From contig NZ_JASITD010000006.1 in NCBI RefSeq assembly GCF_030063445.1, positions 25,739 through 89,738 on the forward strand: a stretch of DNA of 64,000 nucleotides, written 5' to 3'. Each line of letters begins with the position of its first letter. Position 1 is the stretch's first letter. The notes beneath the pieces are model-generated. The model was not told the origin of the DNA, ran no database searches, and saw only the letters and a program-made list of their open reading frames with translations. Source of the DNA: Hymenobacter sp. H14-R3. GTDB lineage: Bacteria > Bacteroidota > Bacteroidia > Cytophagales > Hymenobacteraceae. Positions 43,351 to 53,816 of the stretch are shown here, one piece after another. A program made the translations under genes and the position numbers.

Positions 43351-46300
43351 ATGAAATACTGGAAGGGAATTGAAGAGCTGGACAACTCGCCAGAGTTTGC
43401 AAGGAATGCCTTTGCTGAGTTTCCCGACTTTTTGCCGGTCAAGGAAGGTCGTGCAGGTAGCCCCGACGATTCGTCGGTTGCCCCGCGTCGTGACTTTCTG
43501 AAGCTAATGGGCTTTGGTGTAGCAGCAGCTACGTTGGCTGCCTGCGAAACGCCGGTTCACAAAGCAATCCCTTATCTCAACAAGCCGGAGGAGGTTGACC
43601 CGACCATCTCCAACTTCTACGCTTCTACTTATTTCACTGGCTCGGACTACAATGCCGTGCTGGTTAAAAACCGCGATGGCCGGCCAATTAAGCTGGAGGG
43701 CAACCCGGAGTCGCCCGTAACGCGCGGCGGCCTCTCCGCTCGTGCACAGGCTGCCGTACTCAACTTGTACGACGGCGCCCGCTTGCAGCAGTTCATGATT
43801 AAGGGCAAGCCAGCCGATTATGCTGAGCTTGATAAAGCCGTGCGGGCCGGCTTGGCTGGTACCACGGGTAAAACGGTTTTGGTTTCGCCCACTATCATTA
43901 GCCCAAGCACTAAGCGCGCTATTGCTGCACTAGCTGGCAATTCCCGCAACTTTGAGCACATCATGTATGATGTGAACTCAGCCTCAGGACTGTTGCAGGC
44001 AAACGGTGGTGTGTTACCCGGCTACGATTTCAGCAAGGCCAACGTAATCGTAAGCCTTGGTGCTGACTTTTTGGGCACTTGGATTTCGCCTGTTGAGTAT
44101 TCGCGTCAGTATGTGGCTAACCGCAAGGTGAGCACTGACAAGCGCACCATGTCGCGACACTTCCAGTTTGAAACGGCTCTTTCACTTACTGGTTCCAATG
44201 CTGACGTGCGGGTGCCCGTTAAGCCTTCTGAAATTGGTAAAGTAGCACTGGCGCTTTACAACGGCGTAGCCGGTGGTAGCGCAGTTGCTGGGCTATCCGC
44301 AAGCGCGCAGAAGCAGGTTGCCCAAGCCGTAAAAGAGTTGCAGGCTAATCGGGGTGCTGGCCTAGTGGTATCGGGTTCTAACGACCCAGCCGTACAAACG
44401 GTGGTAGCAGCCATCAACCAATCGTTGGGTAACGTAGGTACTACGTTGAGTCTCACAGAGCCATCGTTTGTTCGTCAGGGTGAGGATGGCCGTATGGCGC
44501 AGTTTGTCAGCGACTTGAAGAATGGGGCAATAGGTACGGTGATTTTTTACCATGCTAACCCCGTTTTCAACCACCCCCGTGGTAAAGAAATAGAAGAAGC
44601 GCTAAGAGCAAACAAGGCAGCTATGAGCATTTCGCTCAATGACCGCCTTGACGAAACCGGTTCGCTCTGCCAATACCAGGCACCCGACCATCATTGGCTG
44701 GAGTCGTGGAATGACTATGAGCCTAAGCGTGGGTCGCTTAGCCTTTCTCAGCCAGCAATCACGCCAATCTTCAAAACCCGTCAGGCTCAGGAGACTTTCC
44801 TGCGTTGGGCTGGCTCAGAAGAAACCTACTATAACTTCCTAAAAGACGGCTGGCGCACCGTACTCGGTACTAATGTTGGTTTTCAGACTGCCTGGGATAA
44901 AGCAGTTCACGACGGCGTAGCTACTGGTTCAGCCTTGACTGTTACGGCTTTTACAACGCAGCCAATGAGCCTTGCGGCCGCAACCAGCAGTCTGAGTGGT
45001 GGTAGCAAAGCGGGTATCGAAGCCGTACTCTACGAAAAAGTAGGTATCGGTGAGGGTGGGGTAGAAGCGAATAATCCCTTTCTGCACGAGTTACCTGACC
45101 CTATTTCGAAGGCAACTTGGGGCAACTACGTGGCCGTGCCGCGTAAGATGGCTGAGGATAATAAGTGGAAGCAGGGTGATGTAATTAAAGTCACCAGCGC
45201 AACTGGCGCAAGTATTGAAGTACCCGTGCTCGTGCAGCCTGGGCAGGCTGATGGTACCGTTAGCATTGCCGTTGGCTATGGCCGCACTAAGGTGGGCAAA
45301 GTAGGCAACACGGTAGGCGCCAATGCTTTTGTCCTGGCTCAATCGACTCCCACTGCTGTTCTGTATCATAACGTGGTAACGCTGCAAGCAACGGGTGCTA
45401 CCAATCCCATTGCTCAAACGCAAACGCATCATACCATCATGGACCGCCGTGAGGTAGTGCAGGAGAATACCCTAGCCAAGTACCGCGAAAATCCTAAAGA
45501 AGTAACTGAATACGAGTTGATTGCCACCCCTGACGGCTTGGAGAAACCAAATAAGGTTTCCCTGTGGCAGGACTATCAGTACAATGACCATCACTGGGGT
45601 ATGGCTATTGACCTTAATTCATGCATTGGCTGTGGCTCATGCGTAATTGGGTGTCAGACCGAGAATAACATCGCTGTAGTAGGTAAGCAGCAGGTTATCA
45701 ACCGCCGAGAAATGCACTGGATGCGTATTGACCGCTACTATAGCTCGAATCATCACGAGGACGAGTTTGAGAAAGAAGGCAAACTGAGCACGTATGCTGC
45801 AATGGAAGACCCTGCGGATAACCCGCAGGTAATTTTTCAGCCTATGATGTGCCAGCATTGCAACCACGCGCCTTGCGAAACGGTGTGCCCTGTGCTAGCC
45901 ACCACGCATAGTTCGGAAGGATTGAACCAGATGACTTACAACCGTTGCGTAGGTACGCGCTATTGCGCTAACAACTGCCCATATAAGGTCCGTCGCTTTA
46001 ACTGGTTCTCATATTACTCCAACGAGAAGTTCGAAGACGTAAACGGTCACATGTTTACCGACTTGGGCCGCATGGTGCTGAACCCGGACGTAACGGTACG
46101 TGCTCGTGGCGTTATGGAGAAGTGTTCGCTTTGCGTGCAGCGTATTCAATTGGGCAAACTCGAGGCTAAGAAACAAAAGCGACGTCCTAAAGATGGTGAG
46201 ATTGTAACAGCTTGCGCTCAGTCATGCCCCACGGAAGCTATTGTTTTCGGTGATATGCGTGACCCTACTACCCGCTTGAGCCAACTCCTGCGCCGCGAGG

Positions 46301-46416
46301 ATGGTGAGCGTGCTTTCCACGTATTGGATTCCATCAACGTGCAGCCCAACATCACGTACCTAACTAAAATTCGTAACGGTGTTGTCGAGTTTTTCCCCAA
46401 AGAAGAAAACGCCTAA
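43351..46416 (+). CDS. actB: Alternative complex III subunit ActB (molybdopterin-like plus Fe-S)
   Basis: A 1021-residue protein. A Tat-like RRDFLKLMGFG lies near residue 48, followed by a Cys for lipid attachment (LAACETP). A large molybdopterin-oxidoreductase-like domain follows (about residues 60-690), generally without cofactor in this family. The C-terminal ferredoxin-like domain has four Cys clusters: CIGCGSCVIGC, CQHCNHAPCETVC, CVGTRYCANNC and CSLCVQR with CAQSCPTEA. Their order suggests three [4Fe-4S] and one [3Fe-4S] clusters. It faces the periplasm and passes electrons with ActA. Starts 111 bases after actA. Confidence 0.93.
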   Translation: MKYWKGIEELDNSPEFARNAFAEFPDFLPVKEGRAGSPDDSSVAPRRDFLKLMGFGVAAATLAACETPVHKAIPYLNKPEEVDPTISNFYASTYFTGSDYNAVLVKNRDGRPIKLEGNPESPVTRGGLSARAQAAVLNLYDGARLQQFMIKGKPADYAELDKAVRAGLAGTTGKTVLVSPTIISPSTKRAIAALAGNSRNFEHIMYDVNSASGLLQANGGVLPGYDFSKANVIVSLGADFLGTWISPVEYSRQYVANRKVSTDKRTMSRHFQFETALSLTGSNADVRVPVKPSEIGKVALALYNGVAGGSAVAGLSASAQKQVAQAVKELQANRGAGLVVSGSNDPAVQTVVAAINQSLGNVGTTLSLTEPSFVRQGEDGRMAQFVSDLKNGAIGTVIFYHANPVFNHPRGKEIEEALRANKAAMSISLNDRLDETGSLCQYQAPDHHWLESWNDYEPKRGSLSLSQPAITPIFKTRQAQETFLRWAGSEETYYNFLKDGWRTVLGTNVGFQTAWDKAVHDGVATGSALTVTAFTTQPMSLAAATSSLSGGSKAGIEAVLYEKVGIGEGGVEANNPFLHELPDPISKATWGNYVAVPRKMAEDNKWKQGDVIKVTSATGASIEVPVLVQPGQADGTVSIAVGYGRTKVGKVGNTVGANAFVLAQSTPTAVLYHNVVTLQATGATNPIAQTQTHHTIMDRREVVQENTLAKYRENPKEVTEYELIATPDGLEKPNKVSLWQDYQYNDHHWGMAIDLNSCIGCGSCVIGCQTENNIAVVGKQQVINRREMHWMRIDRYYSSNHHEDEFEKEGKLSTYAAMEDPADNPQVIFQPMMCQHCNHAPCETVCPVLATTHSSEGLNQMTYNRCVGTRYCANNCPYKVRRFNWFSYYSNEKFEDVNGHMFTDLGRMVLNPDVTVRARGVMEKCSLCVQRIQLGKLEAKKQKRRPKDGEIVTACAQSCPTEAIVFGDMRDPTTRLSQLLRREDGERAFHVLDSINVQPNITYLTKIRNGVVEFFPKEENA

Positions 46417-46465
46417 GTTGCCAACTGCTTGAACAAAAAGAGTTAAGTCCTTAATATTCATCACT

Positions 46466-47944
46466 ATGCAGTACGTATCCCCAGTACGCGAGCCACTCAT
46501 AACGAGTGGTAAGACGTATCACGACGTCACTCAGGACATCTGCTACCAAGTAGAGGCTGCTCCCAATATCCGCTGGATGGGCGCCTTGGGCGTAGCATTG
46601 GTCCTGCTAGGTGTTTTCTTCTACTCCGTTTACCGTACTCTATGGTTCGGCATCGGCGAATGGGGTCTCAATAAGACCGTTGGTTGGGCATGGGATATTA
46701 CCAACTTCGTTTGGTGGGTAGGTATCGGTCATGCTGGTACGTTGATTTCAGCAGTGTTGCTGTTGTTCCGTCAGAAGTGGCGGTCATCCATCAACCGGGC
46801 CGCAGAGGCCATGACGATTTTTGCAGTAATCTGCGCCGCCATGTTCCCGGTGTTACACATGGGTCGCCCTTGGTTAGCTTTCTACGTGTTCCCATTGCAG
46901 AATACGCTCGGTTCGCTTTGGGCTAACTTTAACTCCCCTTTGCTGTGGGACGTATTTGCCATCTCGACCTACTTCACGGTATCGTTGGTGTTCTGGTACA
47001 CTGGTTTGGTACCCGATTTCGCTACTATCCGTGACCGTGCTAAGGGCAAGATTGCCAAGTTCAGTTATTCTATGCTAAGCATGGGTTGGACTGGATCTGC
47101 CAAGCATTGGTCACGATATGAAACAGTATCGCTGATTCTGGCTGGTGTTTCAACGCCTCTAGTACTCTCTGTGCACACCATTGTATCGATGGACTTTGCA
47201 ACCTCAGTTGTACCTGGCTGGCACACCACAATATTTCCTCCCTATTTCGTAGCTGGTGCTATATTCTCCGGCTTTGCAATGGTATTGACCCTGATGCTTA
47301 TCACGCGTGTCGTATTCAAGCTGGAAGACTACATCACGCTGGAGCACATTGCCTTGATGAATAAAATCATGATGGTAACGGGTTCGATTGTGGGTGTAGC
47401 TTACATCACCGAGTTCTTTATCGCTTGGTACTCGCAAGTTGAATACGAGCAATATGCATTCATCAACCGAGCCACTGGCCCCTACTGGTGGGCCTACCTG
47501 GGTATGATGAGTTGCAACGTGCTCTCCCCGCAGTTTGTATGGATACGTCGTATCCGGTACAGCATTACGATGACGTTCATCCTGTCTATCATCGTAAACA
47601 TCGGTATGTGGTTCGAGCGTTTCGTAATTATCGTAACCTCTCTGCACCGCGACTATTTGCCTTCTTCATGGGCTATGTTTTCGCCAACCAGAATTGACGT
47701 AGGTGTATATGTAGGTACTATCGGCCTGTTTTTTACCTTGTTTTTATTGTTTGCCAAGTTTTTCCCAGTAATTAACATGGCGGAGGTGAAGACTATTCTG
47801 AAATATACGGTTAACGATGGCCCCACTTATGGTGGCGCCAACGACGGTAGCCGTACGCCTAGCCGCAATACTTCCCCTGTTCCACATGCTACGCCCGGTG
47901 TACCAGCTTCGGCACCTGTAAACTACGACAAGCAAAATGACTAG
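46466..47944 (+). CDS. actC: Alternative complex III subunit ActC (NrfD-like)
   Basis: A 492-residue membrane protein of the NrfD/PsrC family with about 10 transmembrane helices, including [20 protein letters not shown] and [20 protein letters not shown]. It is the quinol-binding core subunit of ACIII. The last 30 residues are Pro/Thr/Asn-rich. Its end overlaps actD by 8 bases. Confidence 0.95.
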   Translation: MQYVSPVREPLITSGKTYHDVTQDICYQVEAAPNIRWMGALGVALVLLGVFFYSVYRTLWFGIGEWGLNKTVGWAWDITNFVWWVGIGHAGTLISAVLLLFRQKWRSSINRAAEAMTIFAVICAAMFPVLHMGRPWLAFYVFPLQNTLGSLWANFNSPLLWDVFAISTYFTVSLVFWYTGLVPDFATIRDRAKGKIAKFSYSMLSMGWTGSAKHWSRYETVSLILAGVSTPLVLSVHTIVSMDFATSVVPGWHTTIFPPYFVAGAIFSGFAMVLTLMLITRVVFKLEDYITLEHIALMNKIMMVTGSIVGVAYITEFFIAWYSQVEYEQYAFINRATGPYWWAYLGMMSCNVLSPQFVWIRRIRYSITMTFILSIIVNIGMWFERFVIIVTSLHRDYLPSSWAMFSPTRIDVGVYVGTIGLFFTLFLLFAKFFPVINMAEVKTILKYTVNDGPTYGGANDGSRTPSRNTSPVPHATPGVPASAPVNYDKQND

Positions 47945-48521
47945 CCCAGCACTCACCGCCGCGCCAGTTTCAACTGCCCCGGCCGCAAGCAGTTCCACCA
48001 AACGCTTCGCACTCGGTATATTCGATGATGAAGATACCTTGCTCCACGCAGTAGATAATGTGCGCGCAGCAGGTGTCAAAATCTACGATGTCTTCTCCCC
48101 GTATCCTGTCCACGGCATCGATGACGCACTAGGTATTGAGCGTTCCCGCCTGCCTATTGCCGCTTTCTTTTATGGCATGTGTGGATTGGCATTCGCTCTC
48201 TGGATGCAGATTTATATGTTGGGTTTTGACTGGCCGATGATAATTGGTGGTAAGCCCAACATTGCCTTACCAGCTTTTATTCCAGTAAGTTTCGAGTTGA
48301 CAGTGTTTTTTACCTGCCATGGCATGGTAATAACATTCTACACGATTTCTAAACTCTACCCACGTTTTAAAACGCCGGTTCTAGATGTGCGTTCTACGGA
48401 TGACAAATTCGTAATGGCCATCTTGTTGGATGAGCAGAGCTCACAAATGCCACAGTTGACACAACTGCTCCGTGAAAATGGGGCCAGTGAAGTCAATCAA
48501 AAGGAAATGACTAAATTTTAA
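47937..48521 (+). CDS. actD: Alternative complex III subunit ActD (DUF3341)
   Basis: A 194-residue protein with a cytoplasmic N-terminal domain ([33 protein letters not shown]) and two transmembrane helices ([20 protein letters not shown] and [17 protein letters not shown]). This is the DUF3341 arrangement of ActD. It overlaps actC by 8 bases and is followed by actE after 2 bases. Confidence 0.93.
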   Translation: MTSPALTAAPVSTAPAASSSTKRFALGIFDDEDTLLHAVDNVRAAGVKIYDVFSPYPVHGIDDALGIERSRLPIAAFFYGMCGLAFALWMQIYMLGFDWPMIIGGKPNIALPAFIPVSFELTVFFTCHGMVITFYTISKLYPRFKTPVLDVRSTDDKFVMAILLDEQSSQMPQLTQLLRENGASEVNQKEMTKF

Positions 48522-48523
48522 CG

Positions 48524-49276
48524 ATGGCGCCTTCTCTCAAATACGGGCTGTCCGCGGCCTCTCTAGCTCTGAGTCTTGGCGTAGCTTCCTGCTCTCCTGA
48601 CCCCAACAACCCTGGTGTTGAATACGCACCAGAGATGTATGAGTCAATTCCTTACGAGCCACTGCGTCAGATTGCCTTCAATACTGTCAACTCGTTTGGT
48701 ATCAACCAACGGACGCCAGCTGGAGGAACGGTACCCCGTGGTAAGCTTGCCTATTTCGACCATATTCCTAAAGATAGCGTTGGTATTGCCGAGCGCACGC
48801 TCCGTAACCCTTACCCTTATACAAAGGCTAACATCGAAGAAGGACAGGTGCTATACTCGCGTTATTGCCTGCACTGCCATGGAGAGCAAGGCAATGGGCA
48901 AGGACCAGTGGGCATGAAGTTTAAGGGTGTGCCTAACTATTCCGCTGGTACATACAAGACGATGAATGATGGCCACATTTATCACGTCATTGAATGGGGC
49001 CGGAACCGTATGATGCCTCATGGCTCACAAGTTAACCCGGAAGAACGCTGGAAAATCGCTATGTATGTTCACGTTTTACAGCTGAACAATGACCCAGCTG
49101 ACTTGCCTAAAATCGTGAAGGTTACTGCTCCTTTAGAGATAAACAGCGCTACCATTGGCAATGCCTCGGCAATGACTAGCAGTACTAATCAAAAAGCCGA
49201 GGGAAAAGCAAATGCTAGCACTGGCTCCGAAACGCCCGGCCAGGGCACTAAAGGCCGTAATGGCTCGATGAACTAA
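48524..49276 (+). CDS. actE: Alternative complex III subunit ActE (monohaem cytochrome c lipoprotein)
   Basis: A 250-residue lipoprotein (lipobox VASC, Cys about residue 23). One haem site, CLHCH, lies near residue 118, with the Met ligand segment RMMPHGSQV near 165. The C-terminal 50 residues are Ala/Ser/Thr-rich. It is the monohaem electron-transfer subunit of ACIII. Confidence 0.92.
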   Translation: MAPSLKYGLSAASLALSLGVASCSPDPNNPGVEYAPEMYESIPYEPLRQIAFNTVNSFGINQRTPAGGTVPRGKLAYFDHIPKDSVGIAERTLRNPYPYTKANIEEGQVLYSRYCLHCHGEQGNGQGPVGMKFKGVPNYSAGTYKTMNDGHIYHVIEWGRNRMMPHGSQVNPEERWKIAMYVHVLQLNNDPADLPKIVKVTAPLEINSATIGNASAMTSSTNQKAEGKANASTGSETPGQGTKGRNGSMN

Positions 49277-49283
49277 TTGACCT

Positions 49284-50606
49284 ATGGCAACTCTGACTCA
49301 TCATCACGAACCCGCAGCCATTGAGCATTTGGCCCCTAGCGCCAAGGCGCAGCGAACGTTCATGACCATTATTGGGGCTGGTATAGTTCTCCTTATAATT
49401 GGTGTTATTGCTTCCCTGATGCATTGGGGTGAAAGCCACGAAGGTGTTGGCGAAGCTGCTAATCACCTTACTGCTGGTAACCACGCCGAGGCTCATAGTG
49501 ATGAGCATTCAGTTTTGTGGCGCCGCATAGTTGTTAGTCTTTGGCATAGCAACATCTTCTTTATTGGCATTTCGGTTGTAGGTACCGTTTTCATGGCTAT
49601 CCAGTACGTTGCTTATGCGGGCTGGTCAGTAATTGTTAAGAGAATTAACGAAGCGCTGGGCGCTTGGTTGATTCCAGGAGGAGTACTACTAATCGTCTTA
49701 TTCGTTATTGGCCGCCATGACCTTTTTCACTGGACTCATGAGGGTATAATGACTAAAGGGTCAGCTAACTACGATAAAATTGTCGCTGGTAAAGCTGGCT
49801 TCTTGACTTTCGGTTTCTACTTGGTTCGAATGGTGTCTTACCTCACGATATGGGCAGTATTTACTTGGAGACTTCGTCAGCTTTCGTTACTAGAGGACCT
49901 CAATGGTGGCACAAGCTATTTCCACCTCAGCATCAAAACAGCGGCGCTTTTCCTAGTGCTGTTTGCCGTGACTTCATCCATGTCAGCATGGGACTGGATT
50001 ATGTCAGTCGATGTGCATTGGTTTAGCACAATGTTTGGTTGGTATGTGTTTGCTTCTTGGTGGGTATCGGGTATTGCTGCTACTACCCTGATTGCCATTT
50101 TCCTGAAGCAGGCAGGTTACTTACGCTTCATGAATGCCAACCACTTCCATGACTTGGGTAAGCTGATGTTCGGATTCAGCATTTTTTGGACATACATATG
50201 GTTTTCGCAGTTCATGCTTATCTGGTATGCTAACCTTCCTGAGGAAGCTGTTTACTTCAATCAGCGCCTTGGCGGGTTTGAAGGTCGCTATACTTGGATT
50301 TTTTACTTCAACTTGGTAATAAACTTCGGCTTCCCATTTCTTGCTCTCATGACCCGGGATGCGAAACGCCAAATGATTATCATGAAAATCGTTTGTATTG
50401 CTATTCTAGTAGGTCACTGGTCAGACTTTTATTTAATGCTGATGCCGGGCACTATGAAGGGCGATAATGGGTTTATTATTGAGATTGGTATCGCCTTAAT
50501 TTTCCTAGGGGCCTTCCTAATTTTAGTTACCCGTCGCTTAGCTGAAGCCTCTCTGGTTCCAGTTAACCATCCCTTCATAGAGGAGAGTGTTCACCACGCA
50601 ACCTAA
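49284..50606 (+). CDS. actF: Alternative complex III subunit ActF (NrfD-like)
   Basis: A 440-residue membrane protein related to ActC with about 10 transmembrane helices (FMTIIGAGIVLLIIGVIASL at the first; SAWDWIMSVDVHWFSTMFGW in the middle). It forms the second NrfD-like half of ACIII. The N-terminus has HHHEPAAIEH. It begins 7 bases after actE. coxB follows after 90 bases on the same strand. Confidence 0.92.
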   Translation: MATLTHHHEPAAIEHLAPSAKAQRTFMTIIGAGIVLLIIGVIASLMHWGESHEGVGEAANHLTAGNHAEAHSDEHSVLWRRIVVSLWHSNIFFIGISVVGTVFMAIQYVAYAGWSVIVKRINEALGAWLIPGGVLLIVLFVIGRHDLFHWTHEGIMTKGSANYDKIVAGKAGFLTFGFYLVRMVSYLTIWAVFTWRLRQLSLLEDLNGGTSYFHLSIKTAALFLVLFAVTSSMSAWDWIMSVDVHWFSTMFGWYVFASWWVSGIAATTLIAIFLKQAGYLRFMNANHFHDLGKLMFGFSIFWTYIWFSQFMLIWYANLPEEAVYFNQRLGGFEGRYTWIFYFNLVINFGFPFLALMTRDAKRQMIIMKIVCIAILVGHWSDFYLMLMPGTMKGDNGFIIEIGIALIFLGAFLILVTRRLAEASLVPVNHPFIEESVHHAT

Positions 50607-50696
50607 ATCAAAAGCCTAGATTTTTAGAACTTAGGGCTCGTTGGCGAGTTGTTCACAAGCAATAAGCTCTGAGCTTGGAATCATACTTTTTATCCA

Positions 50697-51794
50697 ATGA
50701 CAACTTTAACTATTCTGCTGGTTCTGGCGCTGCTGCTGGTCGTATTTGGCCTGTTGTTTCGTATTCAGATACTGACAGCTATTTTCTCTGGCTCCTACGT
50801 GAAGCAGATTGGTACAAGCAACCGAATAAATGCTTTGCTAATGCTAGTATTTATGGTAGTTGGCGGTATAGCGTTCTTTTGGTCTTTTGCCGATAACTTC
50901 AGCAAGATGAATCCACCCATTGCATCAGTTCATGGCCATGCCATGGAGCGCATGTTCTGGACAACGATGATAGTTATTGGGATTGCATTTGTTATCACTC
51001 AGGCACTGTTATTTATTTATTCTTATAAATATCAGCACCAAGAAGGTCGTCGCGCTTACTTCTTTTCGCACAACAACAAAATCGAAGTTATCTGGACAAT
51101 TATTCCCGCAATCGTAATGGCTGCGTTGATTTTTGCTGGTTGGAAAGCTTGGACGCGGATTACTGGTCCGGCTCCTAAAGATGCTATCGTATTGGAAGTA
51201 ATGGGTAAGCAATTTAACTGGCTTGTCCGTTATCCGGGTCGTGACATGAAGCTCGGTGTAGTTAACTACCGCCTGATTGATGCTGCAAACGATTTTGGCT
51301 TCGACCTAAGCGATAAAGCAGCTGGTGATGACTTTGTGGCATCGGAGATTCACGTGCCAAAAGGACATCCAGTGCTCATAAAAATTCGCTCACGCGATGT
51401 ATTGCACGCAGTTTATATGCCTCAGTTTCGCGTGCAGATGTATGCGGTACCAGGTATGCCCACGCGGTTCTGGTTTACCCCTACTACCACCACTGACGAG
51501 ATGCGTGCGAAGCTAGGTAATCCAAATTTCAAATATGAGTTGGCCTGTAATCAGATTTGTGGTAAAGGCCATTTCGCCATGAAGCTTAACATCGTGGTGG
51601 ATGAGCCAGACGATTACGTAGCTTGGTTTGCTGCCCAGACTCCCATCTCGAAAAACGCTGACCTAATGGCTTCTTTTAAGCAAATGAGCAAGCAAACGGG
51701 TCTGGGCAAAGGCGGTAGCCAAGATGCAAAAGAGGCAGCCACTGGGGAAGCTGGTGAAACAGTTGCTCCGCTTGCTGCTCAAGCTTCGCTTTAA
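50697..51794 (+). CDS. coxB: Cytochrome c oxidase subunit II
   Basis: A 365-residue protein with an extra N-terminal transmembrane helix, the usual two hairpin helices, and a CuA cupredoxin domain. CuA ligands are the His in VLHAVYMPQF and CNQICGKGHFAM (two Cys, one His, one Met). There is no fused cytochrome c. The C-terminal 40 residues are Gly/Ala/Lys-rich. Subunit II accepts electrons, here probably straight from alternative complex III or through its cytochrome. Confidence 0.95.
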   Translation: MTTLTILLVLALLLVVFGLLFRIQILTAIFSGSYVKQIGTSNRINALLMLVFMVVGGIAFFWSFADNFSKMNPPIASVHGHAMERMFWTTMIVIGIAFVITQALLFIYSYKYQHQEGRRAYFFSHNNKIEVIWTIIPAIVMAALIFAGWKAWTRITGPAPKDAIVLEVMGKQFNWLVRYPGRDMKLGVVNYRLIDAANDFGFDLSDKAAGDDFVASEIHVPKGHPVLIKIRSRDVLHAVYMPQFRVQMYAVPGMPTRFWFTPTTTTDEMRAKLGNPNFKYELACNQICGKGHFAMKLNIVVDEPDDYVAWFAAQTPISKNADLMASFKQMSKQTGLGKGGSQDAKEAATGEAGETVAPLAAQASL

Positions 51795-51825
51795 GATTTA
51801 ATTTTCAGCAGTTTTACCTTTTCTT

Positions 51826-53694
51826 ATGGCCACTAGTATCCCGGTTTCTTCACAGTCGCAAGGCGGAGTAGGTACCGCGCCGGTGCCTCACACTGAGCAC
51901 GACGACCATTTGCATGAACACGATGACCACCACGACCAACATTGGATGTGGAAGTACGTGTTCAGCCAAGACCACAAGATGATTGCTCGCCAGTTTTTGA
52001 TAACTGGTATGATATGGGCGATTATTGGCGGTGCCCTTTCAAGCCTTTTCCGTTTACAACTCGGATGGCCGGAAGCTACTCTTGACTGGCTAAAGCCGGT
52101 TTTGGGTAAATGGATTGAAGGTGGTAAACTCGACCCTGAGTTTTACTTGGCATTAGTTACTATGCACGGCACCATTATGGTGTTCTTCGTGCTGACAGCT
52201 GGCCTTTCAGGTACTTTCTCGAATTTCCTGATTCCCTTGCAAGTAGGAGCTCGTGACATGGCTTCAGGCTTCATGAATATGCTCTCGTACTGGTTCTTCT
52301 TTGTATCGAGCATTATCATGTTTGCTTCGCTCTTCTTGGAGACTGGCCCTGCTGCTTCAGGTTGGACTATCTACCCGCCACTTAGCGCACTACCCCAAGC
52401 CATCTCTGGCTCTGGCATGGGTATGACAATGTGGCTGGTGAGCATGGTTTTCTTCATTGTGTCGCAGTTGCTGGGTGGTGTCAACTATGTTACTACCGTA
52501 ATTAACATGCGTACTCGTGGAATGAGCATGAGTAAGCTACCGCTCACTATATGGGCGTTTTTTTTGACTGCTATTCTCGGTATTCTTTCGTTCCCGGTAC
52601 TTTTCGCAGCAGCACTGTTGCTGGTTTTTGACCGCTCGTTTGGTACATCTTTCTTCTTGTCTGATATCTACATCGCTGGTCAGGCGCTGCACAACCAAGG
52701 TGGTTCACCAGTATTGTTTCAGCACTTGTTCTGGTTCCTTGGTCACCCTGAGGTATACATCGTAATCATGCCAGCAATGGGCATGGTATCTGAAATATTA
52801 GCGACCAATGCTCGTAAGCCAATCTTTGGTTACCGCGCAATGATTGGCTCACTGATTGGTATATCGCTGCTCTCGTTTGTAGTATGGGCTCACCATATGT
52901 TTGTAACGGGTATGAACCCTTTCCTAGGCTCAGTATTCATGTTCCTGACACTGATTATTGCCGTTCCTTCTGGTGTAAAGGTGTTTAACTGGTTAGCAAC
53001 GCTTTGGCGCGGTAACATTCGCTTTACAGCAGCTATGTTGTTCTCAATTGGTTTCGTTTCTCTGTTCATCTCAGGTGGTTTGACCGGTATTATCCTTGGT
53101 AATGCTACTTTGGATATCCAGATGCACAACACTTACTTCGTGGTGGCTCACTTTCACTTGGTAATGGGTTCTTCGGCCTTCTTTGGTCTCTTTGCTGGTG
53201 TTTATCACTGGTTTCCGAAAATGTTTGGTCGTATGATGGACGAGAAGCTGGGCTACATTCACTTCTGGTTAACTTTCGCGGGTGTGTACTTAGTGTTCAT
53301 GCCAATGCACTACGTAGGTATCGCGGGCTTCCCCCGTCGTTATTATTCTTGGACTGGCTTTGATGCCTTCTCGCAATTTGCTGACCTGAACAAGTTTATA
53401 TCAGCTGCTGCCATTCTAGCATTCTTTGCTCAGTTCGTATTCATCTTCAACTTTTTCTACAGCATTTTCCGTGGTCGTCGGGCTACCGAAAATCCTTGGA
53501 ACTCGACTACGCTAGAGTGGACTACTCCAATTGTACCAGGTCACGGTAACTGGCCTGGTGAGATTCCGGCTGTTTATCGTTGGCCTTACGATTACAGTAA
53601 GCCAGGTGCTGAGGAGGATTTTATCCCGCAGAACGTGCCTTATTCGCAAACGCCATCTTCTAACCTGCCTTACGAGCGGGAATTGGCTGAGTAG
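51826..53694 (+). CDS. coxA: Cytochrome c oxidase subunit I
   Basis: A 622-residue 12-helix haem-copper oxidase core. CuB/haem ligands are in LGHPEVYI (His, plus the cross-linked Tyr), AHHMFVTG and HNTYFVVAHFHLV (haem ligands). The GHPEVY motif puts it in the A family. The N-terminal 50 residues are unusual: a His/Asp-rich run, HTEHDDHLHEHDDHHDQHW, before the first helix. It is followed by a strong terminator at 53718-53751, which closes the act-cox operon. Confidence 0.97.
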   Translation: MATSIPVSSQSQGGVGTAPVPHTEHDDHLHEHDDHHDQHWMWKYVFSQDHKMIARQFLITGMIWAIIGGALSSLFRLQLGWPEATLDWLKPVLGKWIEGGKLDPEFYLALVTMHGTIMVFFVLTAGLSGTFSNFLIPLQVGARDMASGFMNMLSYWFFFVSSIIMFASLFLETGPAASGWTIYPPLSALPQAISGSGMGMTMWLVSMVFFIVSQLLGGVNYVTTVINMRTRGMSMSKLPLTIWAFFLTAILGILSFPVLFAAALLLVFDRSFGTSFFLSDIYIAGQALHNQGGSPVLFQHLFWFLGHPEVYIVIMPAMGMVSEILATNARKPIFGYRAMIGSLIGISLLSFVVWAHHMFVTGMNPFLGSVFMFLTLIIAVPSGVKVFNWLATLWRGNIRFTAAMLFSIGFVSLFISGGLTGIILGNATLDIQMHNTYFVVAHFHLVMGSSAFFGLFAGVYHWFPKMFGRMMDEKLGYIHFWLTFAGVYLVFMPMHYVGIAGFPRRYYSWTGFDAFSQFADLNKFISAAAILAFFAQFVFIFNFFYSIFRGRRATENPWNSTTLEWTTPIVPGHGNWPGEIPAVYRWPYDYSKPGAEEDFIPQNVPYSQTPSSNLPYERELAE

Positions 53695-53717
53695 CTTGCC
53701 CTAGAGAATCTGCCTAG

Positions 53718-53751
53718 ACGGGCCGCCGCATTGCGGCGGCCCGTTTTTTTA
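53718..53751 (+). terminator. Terminator closing the act-coxBA operon
   Basis: A perfect 12-bp GC-rich stem (53718-53729 with 53733-53744) with an ATT loop and seven T. Confidence 0.95.
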
Positions 53752-53816
53752 TTTAGGCCCTTAATTAGAAGGATAAGCAGAAGCAATTTCCTGCCTTCAA
53801 CTGTTTAGTAAGTACT

